A program made the translations under genes and the position numbers. Shown here in pieces: positions 1 to 7,453 of a stretch of 18,897 bases of DNA. The stretch spans positions 1 through 18,897 of the forward strand of contig JBFWQM010000084.1 in assembly GCA_050249455.1 (NCBI GenBank), read 5' to 3'. Position 1 is the stretch's first letter; each line of letters begins with the position of its first letter. Source of the stretch: JBFWQM01 sp050249455. Lineage in GTDB: Bacteria; Pseudomonadota; Alphaproteobacteria; MPNO01; VGEU01. The notes beneath the pieces were generated by a model. That model saw only the letters and a program-made list of their open reading frames with translations. It ran no database searches and was not told the origin of the DNA.

Positions 1-2
1 AG

Positions 3-1880
3 CAGGGCGGCAAGTCGTTCCTGAAGAACCTCGCCAAGGCGATCCCCGACATCGGCAAGAACATCTTCACCGGCAATTTCGGCGGCGTGCTGAGCAACCT
101 CGGCGGCGCGTTCACCGACAGCCGGCCGGAATGGACGAAGGACGCCGGCGGCGTCCAGAAGTGGATGCAGGACAAGATCGGGCTGAACCTGGAGCAGATC
201 CCCGAGAACTACCACATGACGTTCGTGTGCATCCCGTTCGCGACGCCGATCCGCCCGCCGCGGGTGACGCAGAAGCCGCATGTCTTCGGACCGCATACCG
301 CGATCGTCGTCGGCCCGCAGAACGAGGAGATCCACACCGACGAGTTCGGCCGCGTCTGCGTGCGCTTCCACTGGGACCGGCGCAAGCACGAAAGCACGCA
401 GAAGCAGCCGGACCCGGAAGGCCTCAACAAGGTCGAGGACGGCTTCGACAGCGCGTTCATGCGCGTGTCGCACGGCTGGGCGGGGAAGGAGTACGGCATC
501 CAGTTCCTGCCGCGGGTCAACCAGGAGGTGATCGTCGACTTCCTCGAAGGCGACCCGGACCGGCCGATCGTGACGGGCCGCGTCTACCACGGCACCAACA
601 AGCATCCGTTCAAGCTGGTCGACGTCAAGACGCGCAGCGGCATCAAGACCAACTCGACGCCGACCGGCGAGAGCGACCGCGGCGGCTTTCACATGCTGCG
701 GTTCGAGGACAAGCGCGGCAAGGAACAGATCCTGATGCGCTCGCAGCGGCGCATGGACGTGCGCGTGCTCGCTTCCTACTACGAGACGACGCACGCCAAC
801 CGCCACATGAAGGTCGGCTACCACGACGACGACACCGACGAATCCGGCGGCAGCCTCTACGTCACTGCCGGCGGCGAATACGACCTGCACGCCTATAAGG
901 ACTTTTACAAGCGCACCGACACCGACCACTACCAGTCGTCGGGCTCGAACCTCACGCTCGACGTCGGCTCGAACCAGAAGAACTTCACCAAGAGCACGCT
1001 CGAGGTGAATGCCATGAAGATCGTGATCGAGGCCAAGACCAAGATCAGCCTCAAGGTCGGCGGCAGCTTCGTGGTGATCGATCCGGCGGGCGTGCACATC
1101 GTCGGCCCGATGGTGCGCATCAACTCCGGCGGCGCGGCGGATGCTTGCGCCCCGACCAAGATGGGCGACCCGGTCGACGCCACGATCGCCGACAACGGCG
1201 AGCCCGGCTACCTGGAGAAGCTGCTGGAGTACAAGGGCGGCGGCGGCAGCCGCTGGCGCACGCTCAACCCGCAGCACGGGCCGGTCGTCACGCGCAACGC
1301 CGACGGGTCGTACCAGTTCAGCAAGGCCGTCAAGGTGACCGGCGATCCCGACTACGCCGCCAAAGTGATCAACGACCTGACGACGATCAGCACCACCACC
1401 GAGGGTCAGAAGATGCTCGACAACCTCGATGCGTCGGGCAAGAACGTGAACATCCACAACTATCCCGGCCCCGGCCCGTCGCCGACGCCGCCGAACGCGT
1501 TCGCCGGGCCCGGCACCGCCTCGACGCCGCAGGACTTCGCGAACGCGACGCCGGCCGGCCAGCCGGTGTTCAACGGCGCCGGACAGCCGGTCAACGACGC
1601 ATCGGGCAACCAGATGACGGGGACCGGCACCGGCACCGACTCGAACGTGACCTACGATCCCAACCAGTGGCCGTCGTCGGCCTACCGGACCAACCCGCAG
1701 GGCGACGCCATCCTGTTCCACGAAATGACGCATTCGAACAACATGGCGAATGGCACCTATGATGGCACGCCGCGCACGGACAACTTCGACACCAACGAGG
1801 AATTCAATACGATCGGCCCGGAGAACCGTTATCGCGATGAGCGCGGCCAGCCTCGCCGCAATGATCATCACGATCTCTAA
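3..1880 (+). CDS. vgrG: Evolved VgrG spike protein with C-terminal M91-like zinc metallopeptidase domain (5' partial)
   Basis: VgrG trimers cap the Hcp tube of the T6SS and puncture the target cell; 'evolved' forms carry an effector domain. The frame is open to the window edge, so the N-terminal gp27-like part is missing and 625 residues remain. Fragment residues about 96-204 are the gp5-type OB-fold (HTDEFGRVCVRFHWD, the GIQFLPRVNQEVIVDFLEGDPDRPI region). Next comes beta-helical needle sequence ending near GVHIVGPMVRINSGG. The last roughly 190 residues do not belong to the spike: a helical segment (VINDLTTISTTTEGQKMLDNL), a Pro/Gly/Thr-rich linker, then the zinc-protease motif HEMTH at fragment residues 573-577, followed by NEEFNTIGPENRYR and a basic end. 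HExxH followed by NEE and ENRYR recalls the M91 (NleD-like) effector peptidase family. That family assignment is inferred from memory; the HExxH motif is directly visible. The substrate is unknown, probably a cytosolic protein of the target cell. Confidence 0.93.
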   Translation, partial: QGGKSFLKNLAKAIPDIGKNIFTGNFGGVLSNLGGAFTDSRPEWTKDAGGVQKWMQDKIGLNLEQIPENYHMTFVCIPFATPIRPPRVTQKPHVFGPHTAIVVGPQNEEIHTDEFGRVCVRFHWDRRKHESTQKQPDPEGLNKVEDGFDSAFMRVSHGWAGKEYGIQFLPRVNQEVIVDFLEGDPDRPIVTGRVYHGTNKHPFKLVDVKTRSGIKTNSTPTGESDRGGFHMLRFEDKRGKEQILMRSQRRMDVRVLASYYETTHANRHMKVGYHDDDTDESGGSLYVTAGGEYDLHAYKDFYKRTDTDHYQSSGSNLTLDVGSNQKNFTKSTLEVNAMKIVIEAKTKISLKVGGSFVVIDPAGVHIVGPMVRINSGGAADACAPTKMGDPVDATIADNGEPGYLEKLLEYKGGGGSRWRTLNPQHGPVVTRNADGSYQFSKAVKVTGDPDYAAKVINDLTTISTTTEGQKMLDNLDASGKNVNIHNYPGPGPSPTPPNAFAGPGTASTPQDFANATPAGQPVFNGAGQPVNDASGNQMTGTGTGTDSNVTYDPNQWPSSAYRTNPQGDAILFHEMTHSNNMANGTYDGTPRTDNFDTNEEFNTIGPENRYRDERGQPRRNDHHDL

Positions 1881-1902
1881 CAGCGACGCGGAAGGACAGA
1901 CG

Positions 1903-2490
1903 ATGGCTTCGAAACCGCCGGTCACCGACGTCACCCTGGACTGCGTGCCTTCGAAGGACGGCAACACGCTGCGCTTCGCCTACCGGGTGGCGAACAAGAG
2001 CGCCGGCGACATCTACGTGCTCGACGTGCTGCCGACCGGCGAGCCGCCGGTGGCCGACATCAACCACGGCTACGCGGCATGGCTGAACAACGGCAGCGCG
2101 ACGATTCACAAGGGCATTCCGCCGGTGCCGGGCGACCGCATGGTGGCTGTGCGGCTGATCCCACTCGGCCTGAAGCTGGCGGCGGGCGCCGTCGCGGAGC
2201 GCCGCCTCGACATCCCGATGCCGTTCGCCGAGCGCAATCCTTATTTCGGCGACCTGCCGCTGAAGGAATACGTGCAGCAGGACGTGGCCGAGGTGCGCTT
2301 CGTGGTCCAGTTCCTGCGCGCCAGCGTCGAAGGCTTCGGCGCAGCGCCGTCCGACCTCGGGGCCGGGCTGTTCCGGGTGTGGGGAAAGCATACGGTGGGC
2401 CAGGCCGAGAGCCTGGTCTGCACTTTTCCGACTAAGGGCCTCGCCATGCTGCGGCGCGGCGATTCGATCCCGCGACCGCTGGCGCCGTAA
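1903..2490 (+). CDS. Unknown cytosolic protein downstream of VgrG-M91; candidate immunity protein
   Basis: This is a 195-residue protein that I do not recognise as a named family. I chose the ATG at 1903 because AAGGA lies just upstream and the start falls 22 bases after the vgrG stop; the frame extends farther upstream only by running inside vgrG. It has no signal peptide and no membrane segment. The sequence alternates short hydrophobic strands (VTLDCVPS, LRFAYRVANKS, DIYVLDVLP, RMVAVRLIPLGLKL, VAEVRFVVQFL), suggesting a beta-sandwich, and has two cysteines. It is the last gene before a strong terminator and is co-directional with vgrG, so the two probably share a transcript. T6SS effectors are commonly followed by their immunity gene, so a cytosolic inhibitor of the M91-like domain is the leading inference. 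A loading adaptor for the effector is the main alternative. Confidence 0.85.
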   Translation: MASKPPVTDVTLDCVPSKDGNTLRFAYRVANKSAGDIYVLDVLPTGEPPVADINHGYAAWLNNGSATIHKGIPPVPGDRMVAVRLIPLGLKLAAGAVAERRLDIPMPFAERNPYFGDLPLKEYVQQDVAEVRFVVQFLRASVEGFGAAPSDLGAGLFRVWGKHTVGQAESLVCTFPTKGLAMLRRGDSIPRPLAP

Positions 2491-2503
2491 CCCGGGCAAC
2501 GAA

Positions 2504-2531
2504 AAAGGGCGGGCCCGCGGGCCCGCCCTTT
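2504..2531. terminator. Bidirectional palindromic terminator
   Basis: A perfect 28-base palindrome has half-site AAAGGGCGGGCCCG and folds into a very stable GC stem flanked by A residues on one side and TTT on the other. It lies 13 bases after the stop of the plus-strand gene ending at 2490 and 24 bases from the end of the minus-strand gene at 2556. It can therefore serve as an intrinsic terminator for both converging transcripts. The T-run is short on each strand. Confidence 0.85.
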
Positions 2532-2555
2532 CGCATTCGCGACTTCTGCGCCGGC

Positions 2556-3911
2556 TCAGAAGACGTAGCGCAGGTTCAGGCCGAAGGTGTAGCCGCTTTC
2601 GTCCGCCCGCAACGTCTGGGCGGAGAACTCGACCGCCGCCGTGATCGGCCCGGCGAAATAGCGCAGGCCGGCGCCGACCACCAGGGTCTCGCGGTCGCTG
2701 TCCTTCGGGTCGGTGGTCTCGATCTCCAGGATCGACAGGGCATAGGGCTCGAACGCGCCGGCGCGATAGGCTGCCTCGCCGCCGAACCGGATGACCCCGT
2801 AGCGGATCGTGCCGTTGTCGATGCGCGCGCCGGAGGTGTCGGTGTAGTCGTCCTGGAACTCCCACGAGTAGCTGTAGCCGGCGAAGCCGGTGAGGAACCA
2901 GGCGTCGACCGCCTCGTAGATGTTCCAGTTGCCGGTCGCCGTGACGCGCCGCGAATCGAAGCTACCGGTGACGCGGCTGCCGGTCAGGTTGCTCTCCACG
3001 TCGGTGTCCGACCCGCCGTAGGAGACGCTGGCGTCGACCGACATGTTGGGCGCCAGGATGTAGGAGGCATACGGCGTCAACACGTAGCCGTTGCTGTCGC
3101 GCCGGCCGCGGATCGACCCGACGGTCAGCTGGGCGCCCTGGTAGCCGGCCGAGACGCCGACGATCACGTCGTCGCGCAGCCGGTAGTCGATGCCGACCAG
3201 CGCGACCTCGGTCTTGCCGTCGCTCTGCACGTTCGACTTGTCGTTGTCCACCAGGGTCACGGAACCGTCGATCCACACGCCGAAGCGCGCGTCGTTGGAA
3301 CCCGCCGACAGGCCGGTGCCGTAGCGGTGCGGGCGCTCCTCCAGCATCGCGCTGGCCGGCTGCAGGCGGCTGCGGACGTACTGGCCGACCAGGTTGCGCA
3401 GGCGGTTGGAGATCAGCGCCGTGGTCGAGCGCACCTGGTCGCGCACCACGTTCTTGCTGGTGGTGGCGACCGATTCGGCGACCACCTGGGCCGGCGCCTC
3501 GGCATTCAGCACGGCGGTGTCGAAGAACTGGCCGCATTCGCCGCCCACCAATTCGCCGGTGGACAGGTTGATCGTGCAGTTGATCGAGGTCGAGGTGCCG
3601 TTCAGCACCTGCAGCCCGGTGATCGTGAACAGCTCGCCATTCTCCGAGAACGTCACGTCGATCGATCCGGAGCCGCCGAAGCTGGGACCCGAGAAGGTCG
3701 CCGACAGCGAATTGCCGCCGGTCTCGTTGAACGTGAAGGTGGAGCCGTCGGACAGCGTGCAGGTGCTGCCGATGCAGCTCGAATCGAAGATCGGCAGCGT
3801 CTGGCCGACCAGCGCCACCGCCGGCGCCAGGCCGATCACCGCCAGGACGGCCAGCAGGCGAAGCCGCGTCCCGCGCCCCAGGCGGGAGAACGCGCCCAAA
3901 AGAACCTTCAT
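2556..3911 (-). CDS. Outer-membrane beta-barrel (autotransporter-type) protein
   Basis: This 451-residue exported protein probably inserts in the outer membrane. I took the ATG at 3911 because it directly precedes a signal peptide (basic GRGTRLRL, then hydrophobic LLAVLAVIGLAPAVAL) and has GGGGGTCC upstream; a frame extension to 3971 adds only low-complexity residues. The mature N-terminus (about 38-150) is Ser/Thr/Gly-rich with paired cysteines (CIGSTCT, CTIN, GGECG), like a small beta-rich passenger. An Arg/Ala-rich helical linker follows (VATTSKNVVRDQVRSTTALI). From about residue 200 the protein alternates amphipathic strands (FGVWIDGSV, VALVGIDYRL, VIVGVSAGYQG, AAVEFSAQTL) and ends RYVF, the terminal aromatic signature recognised by the BAM machinery. 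The passenger is far shorter than in classical autotransporters, so it could equally be a plain surface barrel. There is no obvious T6SS role. Confidence 0.82.
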   Translation of the reverse strand: MKVLLGAFSRLGRGTRLRLLAVLAVIGLAPAVALVGQTLPIFDSSCIGSTCTLSDGSTFTFNETGGNSLSATFSGPSFGGSGSIDVTFSENGELFTITGLQVLNGTSTSINCTINLSTGELVGGECGQFFDTAVLNAEAPAQVVAESVATTSKNVVRDQVRSTTALISNRLRNLVGQYVRSRLQPASAMLEERPHRYGTGLSAGSNDARFGVWIDGSVTLVDNDKSNVQSDGKTEVALVGIDYRLRDDVIVGVSAGYQGAQLTVGSIRGRRDSNGYVLTPYASYILAPNMSVDASVSYGGSDTDVESNLTGSRVTGSFDSRRVTATGNWNIYEAVDAWFLTGFAGYSYSWEFQDDYTDTSGARIDNGTIRYGVIRFGGEAAYRAGAFEPYALSILEIETTDPKDSDRETLVVGAGLRYFAGPITAAVEFSAQTLRADESGYTFGLNLRYVF

Positions 3912-3942
3912 AGCCGGACCCCCGTTACGTCGATTGTCCGGA

Positions 3943-3971
3943 AACCTACACAGCGGCCTGCCACAAGGCAA
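3943..3971 (-). promoter_or_regulatory. Possible sigma-70-type promoter for the beta-barrel gene
   Basis: Read on the minus strand, TTGCCT (3966-3971) is followed after 17 bases by TAGGTT (3943-3948), about 30 bases before the ATG at 3911. The -35 element and spacing are good. The -10 matches only half of the consensus, so this is tentative. Confidence 0.3.
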
Positions 3972-4006
3972 TTAAAGGGCGCGCCGGGGGCAAAGGTCGC
4001 GCGCCG

Positions 4007-4026
4007 CCGTGGCCCGGAAGCCACGG
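4007..4026 (-). terminator. Hairpin directly after the RTX gene
   Basis: CCGTGGC and GCCACGG (7 bp stem, 6-base loop) sit immediately after the stop codon of the RTX gene, reading leftward. A second GC-rich inverted element (about 3978-4006) follows, ending in CTTTAATT on the minus strand. Together they could terminate the RTX transcript or protect its 3' end. There is no proper U-tract directly after the first stem, so the assignment is moderate. Confidence 0.45.
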
Positions 4027-7000
4027 TCAGACCGCGAAAACCACGTCCCCCGCCCCGAAGCTGCCGGCCAGGCCGGTCAGGTTGATCAGCGTGTCTTCGG
4101 AGTCGGAGACCCCGGCCGTGTCGTTGTTGACGTAGAGGTAGGTCCCGGCGGCGGCCCCGCCGGTCACCACGATCAGGGCGCCGTGGAGGGACGAACCGCT
4201 GCTGGCCGCGATGGGGGCGATCGCGGCATAGACCGCGGCCAGGTTGCCGGCCGAGCCCACCGTCTGGGTCCCCTCGAGGGCGAAGGAGGAGAACGGCGTG
4301 CCGGTGTTGACCAGGGCGATCTTGTCGCTGCCGGCGGTGAAGTCGGTGATGCGGGTGACGTGGACGGTGCCGGCCGACATCACCCGGACGGCGTCGTTGT
4401 CCTCCCCAGCGAAGACGAACACGTCGGCGCCGCCACCGCCGGTCAGGGTGTCGCCCTGCCCGCTGGAGCCGCCGTCGAAGTTGGTCGGCCCGCCATAGAT
4501 CAGGTCGTTGCCGGCGCCGCCCGAGATGGTGTCCGGCCGGCCGCTGCTCGCCTCGCCGACCAGCCGGTCGTTGCCCGAGCCGCCGGTGATCGTCGCCCCG
4601 GCCGGGCCCGGCACGGCGGAGAGGTCGGTGCCCAGGAAGGCGGACATGAGCAGCGCGCCGGTGAAGGCGCTGGCGTCGAGCACCTGCGCCTCCGACGCGC
4701 CGTTGAGCGCGAGGTCGCTCGACCCCGACACGAACACCGGCGCGAAGGCGCCGCTGGTGGTGAACGGCGACAGGATGTCGGAGATGGCGTTGCTGCCGCC
4801 GATTGAGACGAGGCGCACCGTCTCGAACCCGTCCAGGGTCAGGACGCCGTTCACGTCGGCGTTCTGCAGCGTGAACGTGATGGAATCGCCGCCCCCGCCG
4901 CCGACGTGGTTCAGGGTCAGGTCGCCCAGGGCGTCGGCCGTGAAGGTGATCCCGTTGGCGGTACCGTCGAAGTTCAGGATGTCGTTGCCGCTGGCGCCCT
5001 TGAAGAAGTAGTCGTGGATGCCGACCGCGCCGAAGTATTGCAGGTCCGCGGTGCCGACGAACGTGTCCTGGACCTGCAGCTCCTCGACGCCCGTCAGGTT
5101 GGTGTGCGCGCCGCTGAACAGCGACGAGCTGCCGTCCGACAGGTCGGCGGAGCGCAAGACGATCCGGTCGATGCCGCCGCCGGCGTTCCAGGTATCGGAC
5201 ATGGTGTAGCCGGACTGGTCGTCGGAGAAATCGACCGTGTCGTTGCCGCCGCCGCTGATGACGTCGACGGCCAGGCTATCGTCCACGTTGATGGTCAGGC
5301 GCCCGCTGAGGCCGCCGGCGTTGATCGAGGCGGCGAGCAGGAGCTCGCCCAGGGCGGTGAAGTCATGCGCGCCGCTGACGGTCACCGCGGCGTGCGAGGT
5401 GTCGCTGGCGATGGTCAGCGCGGCGCCGCCGGTATTGACGTTGAGCGACTTGGTGCCGCCGACGATGTCGTCGAGCTGGTTGGCGGCCGCACCGGCCGAC
5501 ACCAGGTTTACCGTCTCGATGCCCGGCCCGACGGTGACGGCACCGAAGTTCGCGAACAAACCGGCGCCGCTGTCGATCGTCACGGTCAGCGCGTCGGCGG
5601 TGCCTGCCGTCGCGCCGGAATCGAACCCGACGGTGACGGTGCCCGGCGTCACCGGGCTGACGACGGTCAGCCCGCCGGTGAGCAGGGTGCCGACATTGCC
5701 GATCGCGATCGGGCTCGCGCCGTTGACGACCGAGATCCGCTCGAGCCCGGTGGTGCCGCCGGCGTCGAAGAGGGTCGGGCTGCCCTGGGTGCCCTTGACC
5801 GGCATGAAGACGATCGCCTCCAGCCCGAGGAGGGTCGGGCGCGGGCCGCCGCCGTTGCCGTCCTCCCCGTCGCCGTTGAGCGAGGCTTCCAGCGTGTCGA
5901 AGCCGCCGCCGAAGTCGGCCTTGTCCCTGGAGCCGATCGAGGCGCGCACGCCGCCGCCCAACGACAGCAGGAGCGCCCGGCCGGTGTCGCTGCCGCCGGT
6001 GCCGGTCAGGTTGTCGTCGCCGAGCGTGAAGTCGAGCGGCGCGACCGTCGGCGGCGTCGGGTCGCACGGGCTGACGTTGCCGGCGAGGTCGAACGCCGCG
6101 CGCCCTTCCGCGTCGCCGAACTGGAAGAAGTGCAGCAGCGGGTTGGCGCCCGCGGCCGCCACGTCCGGGTTCTCGGCGAGGTAGCGGGCGCTGTCGAAAT
6201 TGGTCCCCGGGTTGCGGCCCTCGCGGCCGCCGTAGAGGTAGAAATGGTCGAGCGGGTTGAGGCCGGCGGCGACGACGTCGGGGTTGTTGGCGACATAGTA
6301 CGCGGTGTCGAAGCAATGGCTCGGGTTGCGGCTCTCCTGCCAGCCGAAGGCGCGGTAGTGCTGCAGCGGGTCGATTCCGGCCGCGGCGACGTCGGGGTAG
6401 GCGGCGAGGTAGTAGGCTGCATCGAACAGCGGGTTTGCCGCGGGCGAGCCTGGCGGCGTCGGCGGCGGGGCCGGCGGCGGGCTTCCTGGCGGGCCGCCCG
6501 GATTGCCGGCCAGCCCCTCCAGCTCCAGGGCGCGGTTGGTGTAGAACGCGATGGCCTCGTTCATCTCGGCGGTGCTGAGCGGGCGCAGGCCGAAGATGCC
6601 GAGGTCTTCCCACGCCACGGTGGGCACCGCGCGCGCGGCCAGGGCCTGCGCCACGGCGCTGCTGCCGAGGGCGCCGTCGGCGGTGTTGAAGGTCTCGATG
6701 CGCCCGGCGTTCGACTGCCAGTCGACGACGATGACGGTCGATCCGGTCTGGCTGTCGCTCAGCAGCAGGTGGCTGCCGTCGATCAGCGCCACGTTTGCGC
6801 TCGGCCGGCCGAAGCCGAAGCCGGGGATGTTCAGGCTGTCGCCTTCCGACGACCCCACGTCCATCACGGTCATGACGGAGTTCCCGGCGGCGAAATAGGA
6901 GTCCGCGCCCCGCCCGCCGATCACCAGAAGGCCGTCCTGCCACGGGAAGATGCCGAAGCGGTCGTTGCCGCCCAGGCCGAAATAGGCGTTGCCGCCGAAC

Positions 7001-7056
7001 GCGGTGAACGCGTTGGCGCCGGCGGTGCCGACGTTCTCGTTGACGCGGATCACCAT
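4027..7056 (-). CDS. RTX-type calcium-binding secreted surface protein (type I secretion substrate)
   Basis: This 1009-residue acidic protein is rich in Gly, Ser, Thr and Asp, almost lacks Cys, and has no N-terminal signal peptide, as expected for a type I secretion substrate. Residues 1-180 hold degenerate Gly/Asp repeats (FGGNAYFGLGGNDRFG). A Pro/Gly-rich linker covers about 182-205. Three tandem repeats of about 40 residues (about 206-326) share the pattern FDxAxYLAxNPDVAAAGxNP, then HFxxFGxxEGR. The long central part is beta-repeat sequence resembling S-layer proteins of RsaA type. RTX nonapeptides lie at about 822-885 (GGSGNDRLVG, GGAGNDLIYG, GGGGADVFVF). The C-terminus (YLYVNNDTAGVSDSEDTLINLTGL) fits the uncleaved type I export signal. 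It probably folds with calcium outside the cell as an adhesin or S-layer-like protein. No ABC exporter or adaptor gene is in the window. The ATG at 7056 follows GGGCGGAAACG. Confidence 0.88.
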   Translation of the reverse strand: MVIRVNENVGTAGANAFTAFGGNAYFGLGGNDRFGIFPWQDGLLVIGGRGADSYFAAGNSVMTVMDVGSSEGDSLNIPGFGFGRPSANVALIDGSHLLLSDSQTGSTVIVVDWQSNAGRIETFNTADGALGSSAVAQALAARAVPTVAWEDLGIFGLRPLSTAEMNEAIAFYTNRALELEGLAGNPGGPPGSPPPAPPPTPPGSPAANPLFDAAYYLAAYPDVAAAGIDPLQHYRAFGWQESRNPSHCFDTAYYVANNPDVVAAGLNPLDHFYLYGGREGRNPGTNFDSARYLAENPDVAAAGANPLLHFFQFGDAEGRAAFDLAGNVSPCDPTPPTVAPLDFTLGDDNLTGTGGSDTGRALLLSLGGGVRASIGSRDKADFGGGFDTLEASLNGDGEDGNGGGPRPTLLGLEAIVFMPVKGTQGSPTLFDAGGTTGLERISVVNGASPIAIGNVGTLLTGGLTVVSPVTPGTVTVGFDSGATAGTADALTVTIDSGAGLFANFGAVTVGPGIETVNLVSAGAAANQLDDIVGGTKSLNVNTGGAALTIASDTSHAAVTVSGAHDFTALGELLLAASINAGGLSGRLTINVDDSLAVDVISGGGNDTVDFSDDQSGYTMSDTWNAGGGIDRIVLRSADLSDGSSSLFSGAHTNLTGVEELQVQDTFVGTADLQYFGAVGIHDYFFKGASGNDILNFDGTANGITFTADALGDLTLNHVGGGGGDSITFTLQNADVNGVLTLDGFETVRLVSIGGSNAISDILSPFTTSGAFAPVFVSGSSDLALNGASEAQVLDASAFTGALLMSAFLGTDLSAVPGPAGATITGGSGNDRLVGEASSGRPDTISGGAGNDLIYGGPTNFDGGSSGQGDTLTGGGGADVFVFAGEDNDAVRVMSAGTVHVTRITDFTAGSDKIALVNTGTPFSSFALEGTQTVGSAGNLAAVYAAIAPIAASSGSSLHGALIVVTGGAAAGTYLYVNNDTAGVSDSEDTLINLTGLAGSFGAGDVVFAV

Positions 7057-7182
7057 CGTTTCCGCCCTTCTTTGGTTAACCGTGCGCGCGCCGACCGCGC
7101 GAAACGCCCGCCGCCCCGCGCGATGGTGCGACGTTCGCCGCGGTCGCGCAACTCACCCAGGCGTGCGCTGCGTTCCGCAACG

Positions 7183-7207
7183 GGAACCAATGCGCGAGCG
7201 GCGCGTT
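7183..7207 (+). promoter_or_regulatory. EcfG/RpoE2-type general stress promoter for the entericidin-like gene
   Basis: GGAAC at 7183-7187 is followed after 17 bases by GTT (7205-7207). This matches the alphaproteobacterial EcfG/RpoE2 consensus (GGAAC, about 18 bases, TT). The predicted transcript start would lie roughly 25-30 bases before the ATG at 7243. Small entericidin-like lipoproteins are frequent members of this regulon, which strengthens the match. Confidence 0.6.
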
Positions 7208-7242
7208 GTGGCCGCGGAACGACGGATGAAAAGGAGCTTCCG

Positions 7243-7407
7243 ATGCGTCGCTTTCTGATGAGCCTGATGATGCTTGCGTTTGCCGGCGCCGTTGCGCTTC
7301 CGCTCGCCGCCTGCAACACGGTCGAGGGCGCTGGCGAGGACCTGTCCGCCGGTGGCCGCGCGATCTCGAACACCGCCGACCAGACCAAGAAGGAAATCAC
7401 CAACTGA
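7243..7407 (+). CDS. Entericidin-like small lipoprotein
   Basis: This 54-residue protein starts at the ATG at 7243, 6 bases after a good AAGGAG (7231-7236). It has a short basic N-terminus (MRRF), a hydrophobic stretch (LMSLMMLAFAGAVALPL) and a lipobox LAAC with Cys24. The mature part, CNTVEGAGEDLSAGGRAI, is the typical entericidin A/B family pattern. It should be a lipidated envelope peptide of about 31 residues after processing. Entericidins are best known from enterobacterial toxin/antidote lipoprotein pairs; most alphaproteobacterial members are single genes of uncertain role that are induced by stress. It is divergent from the RTX gene and convergent with the caspase-like gene. Nothing suggests that it belongs to the T6SS. 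Confidence 0.9.
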   Translation: MRRFLMSLMMLAFAGAVALPLAACNTVEGAGEDLSAGGRAISNTADQTKKEITN

Positions 7408-7422
7408 CGCGCCTTTGGGGTC

Positions 7423-7450
7423 GGCCGCGCGGGCGTGCGCCCGCGCGGCC
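7423..7450. terminator. Strong hairpin between convergent genes
   Basis: GGCCGCGCGGGC and GCCCGCGCGGCC form a perfect 12-bp stem with a 4-base GTGC loop. The element lies between the stop of the entericidin-like gene (7407) and the stop of the caspase-like gene (7454). It is a likely bidirectional terminator, although there is no T-tract on either side, so Rho-dependent or processing roles remain possible. Confidence 0.6.
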
Positions 7451-7453
7451 TGC

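Noticed and set aside
1750..1902. Longer N-terminus for the gene after vgrG
   Set aside because: The extension lies inside vgrG in another frame and lacks a ribosome site; the ATG at 1903 with AAGGA is the better start.
7150..7176. Possible second EcfG promoter reading toward the RTX gene
   Set aside because: GGAAC is present on the minus strand, but the following GTT is about two bases too far away for the consensus spacing.
4906..7407. Long plus-strand open frame of 833 codons antisense to the RTX gene
   Set aside because: It is the mirror of the GC-biased RTX coding strand, with Arg/Ala/Gly/Val-rich sequence and no domains; only its last 54 codons are real, as the entericidin-like gene.
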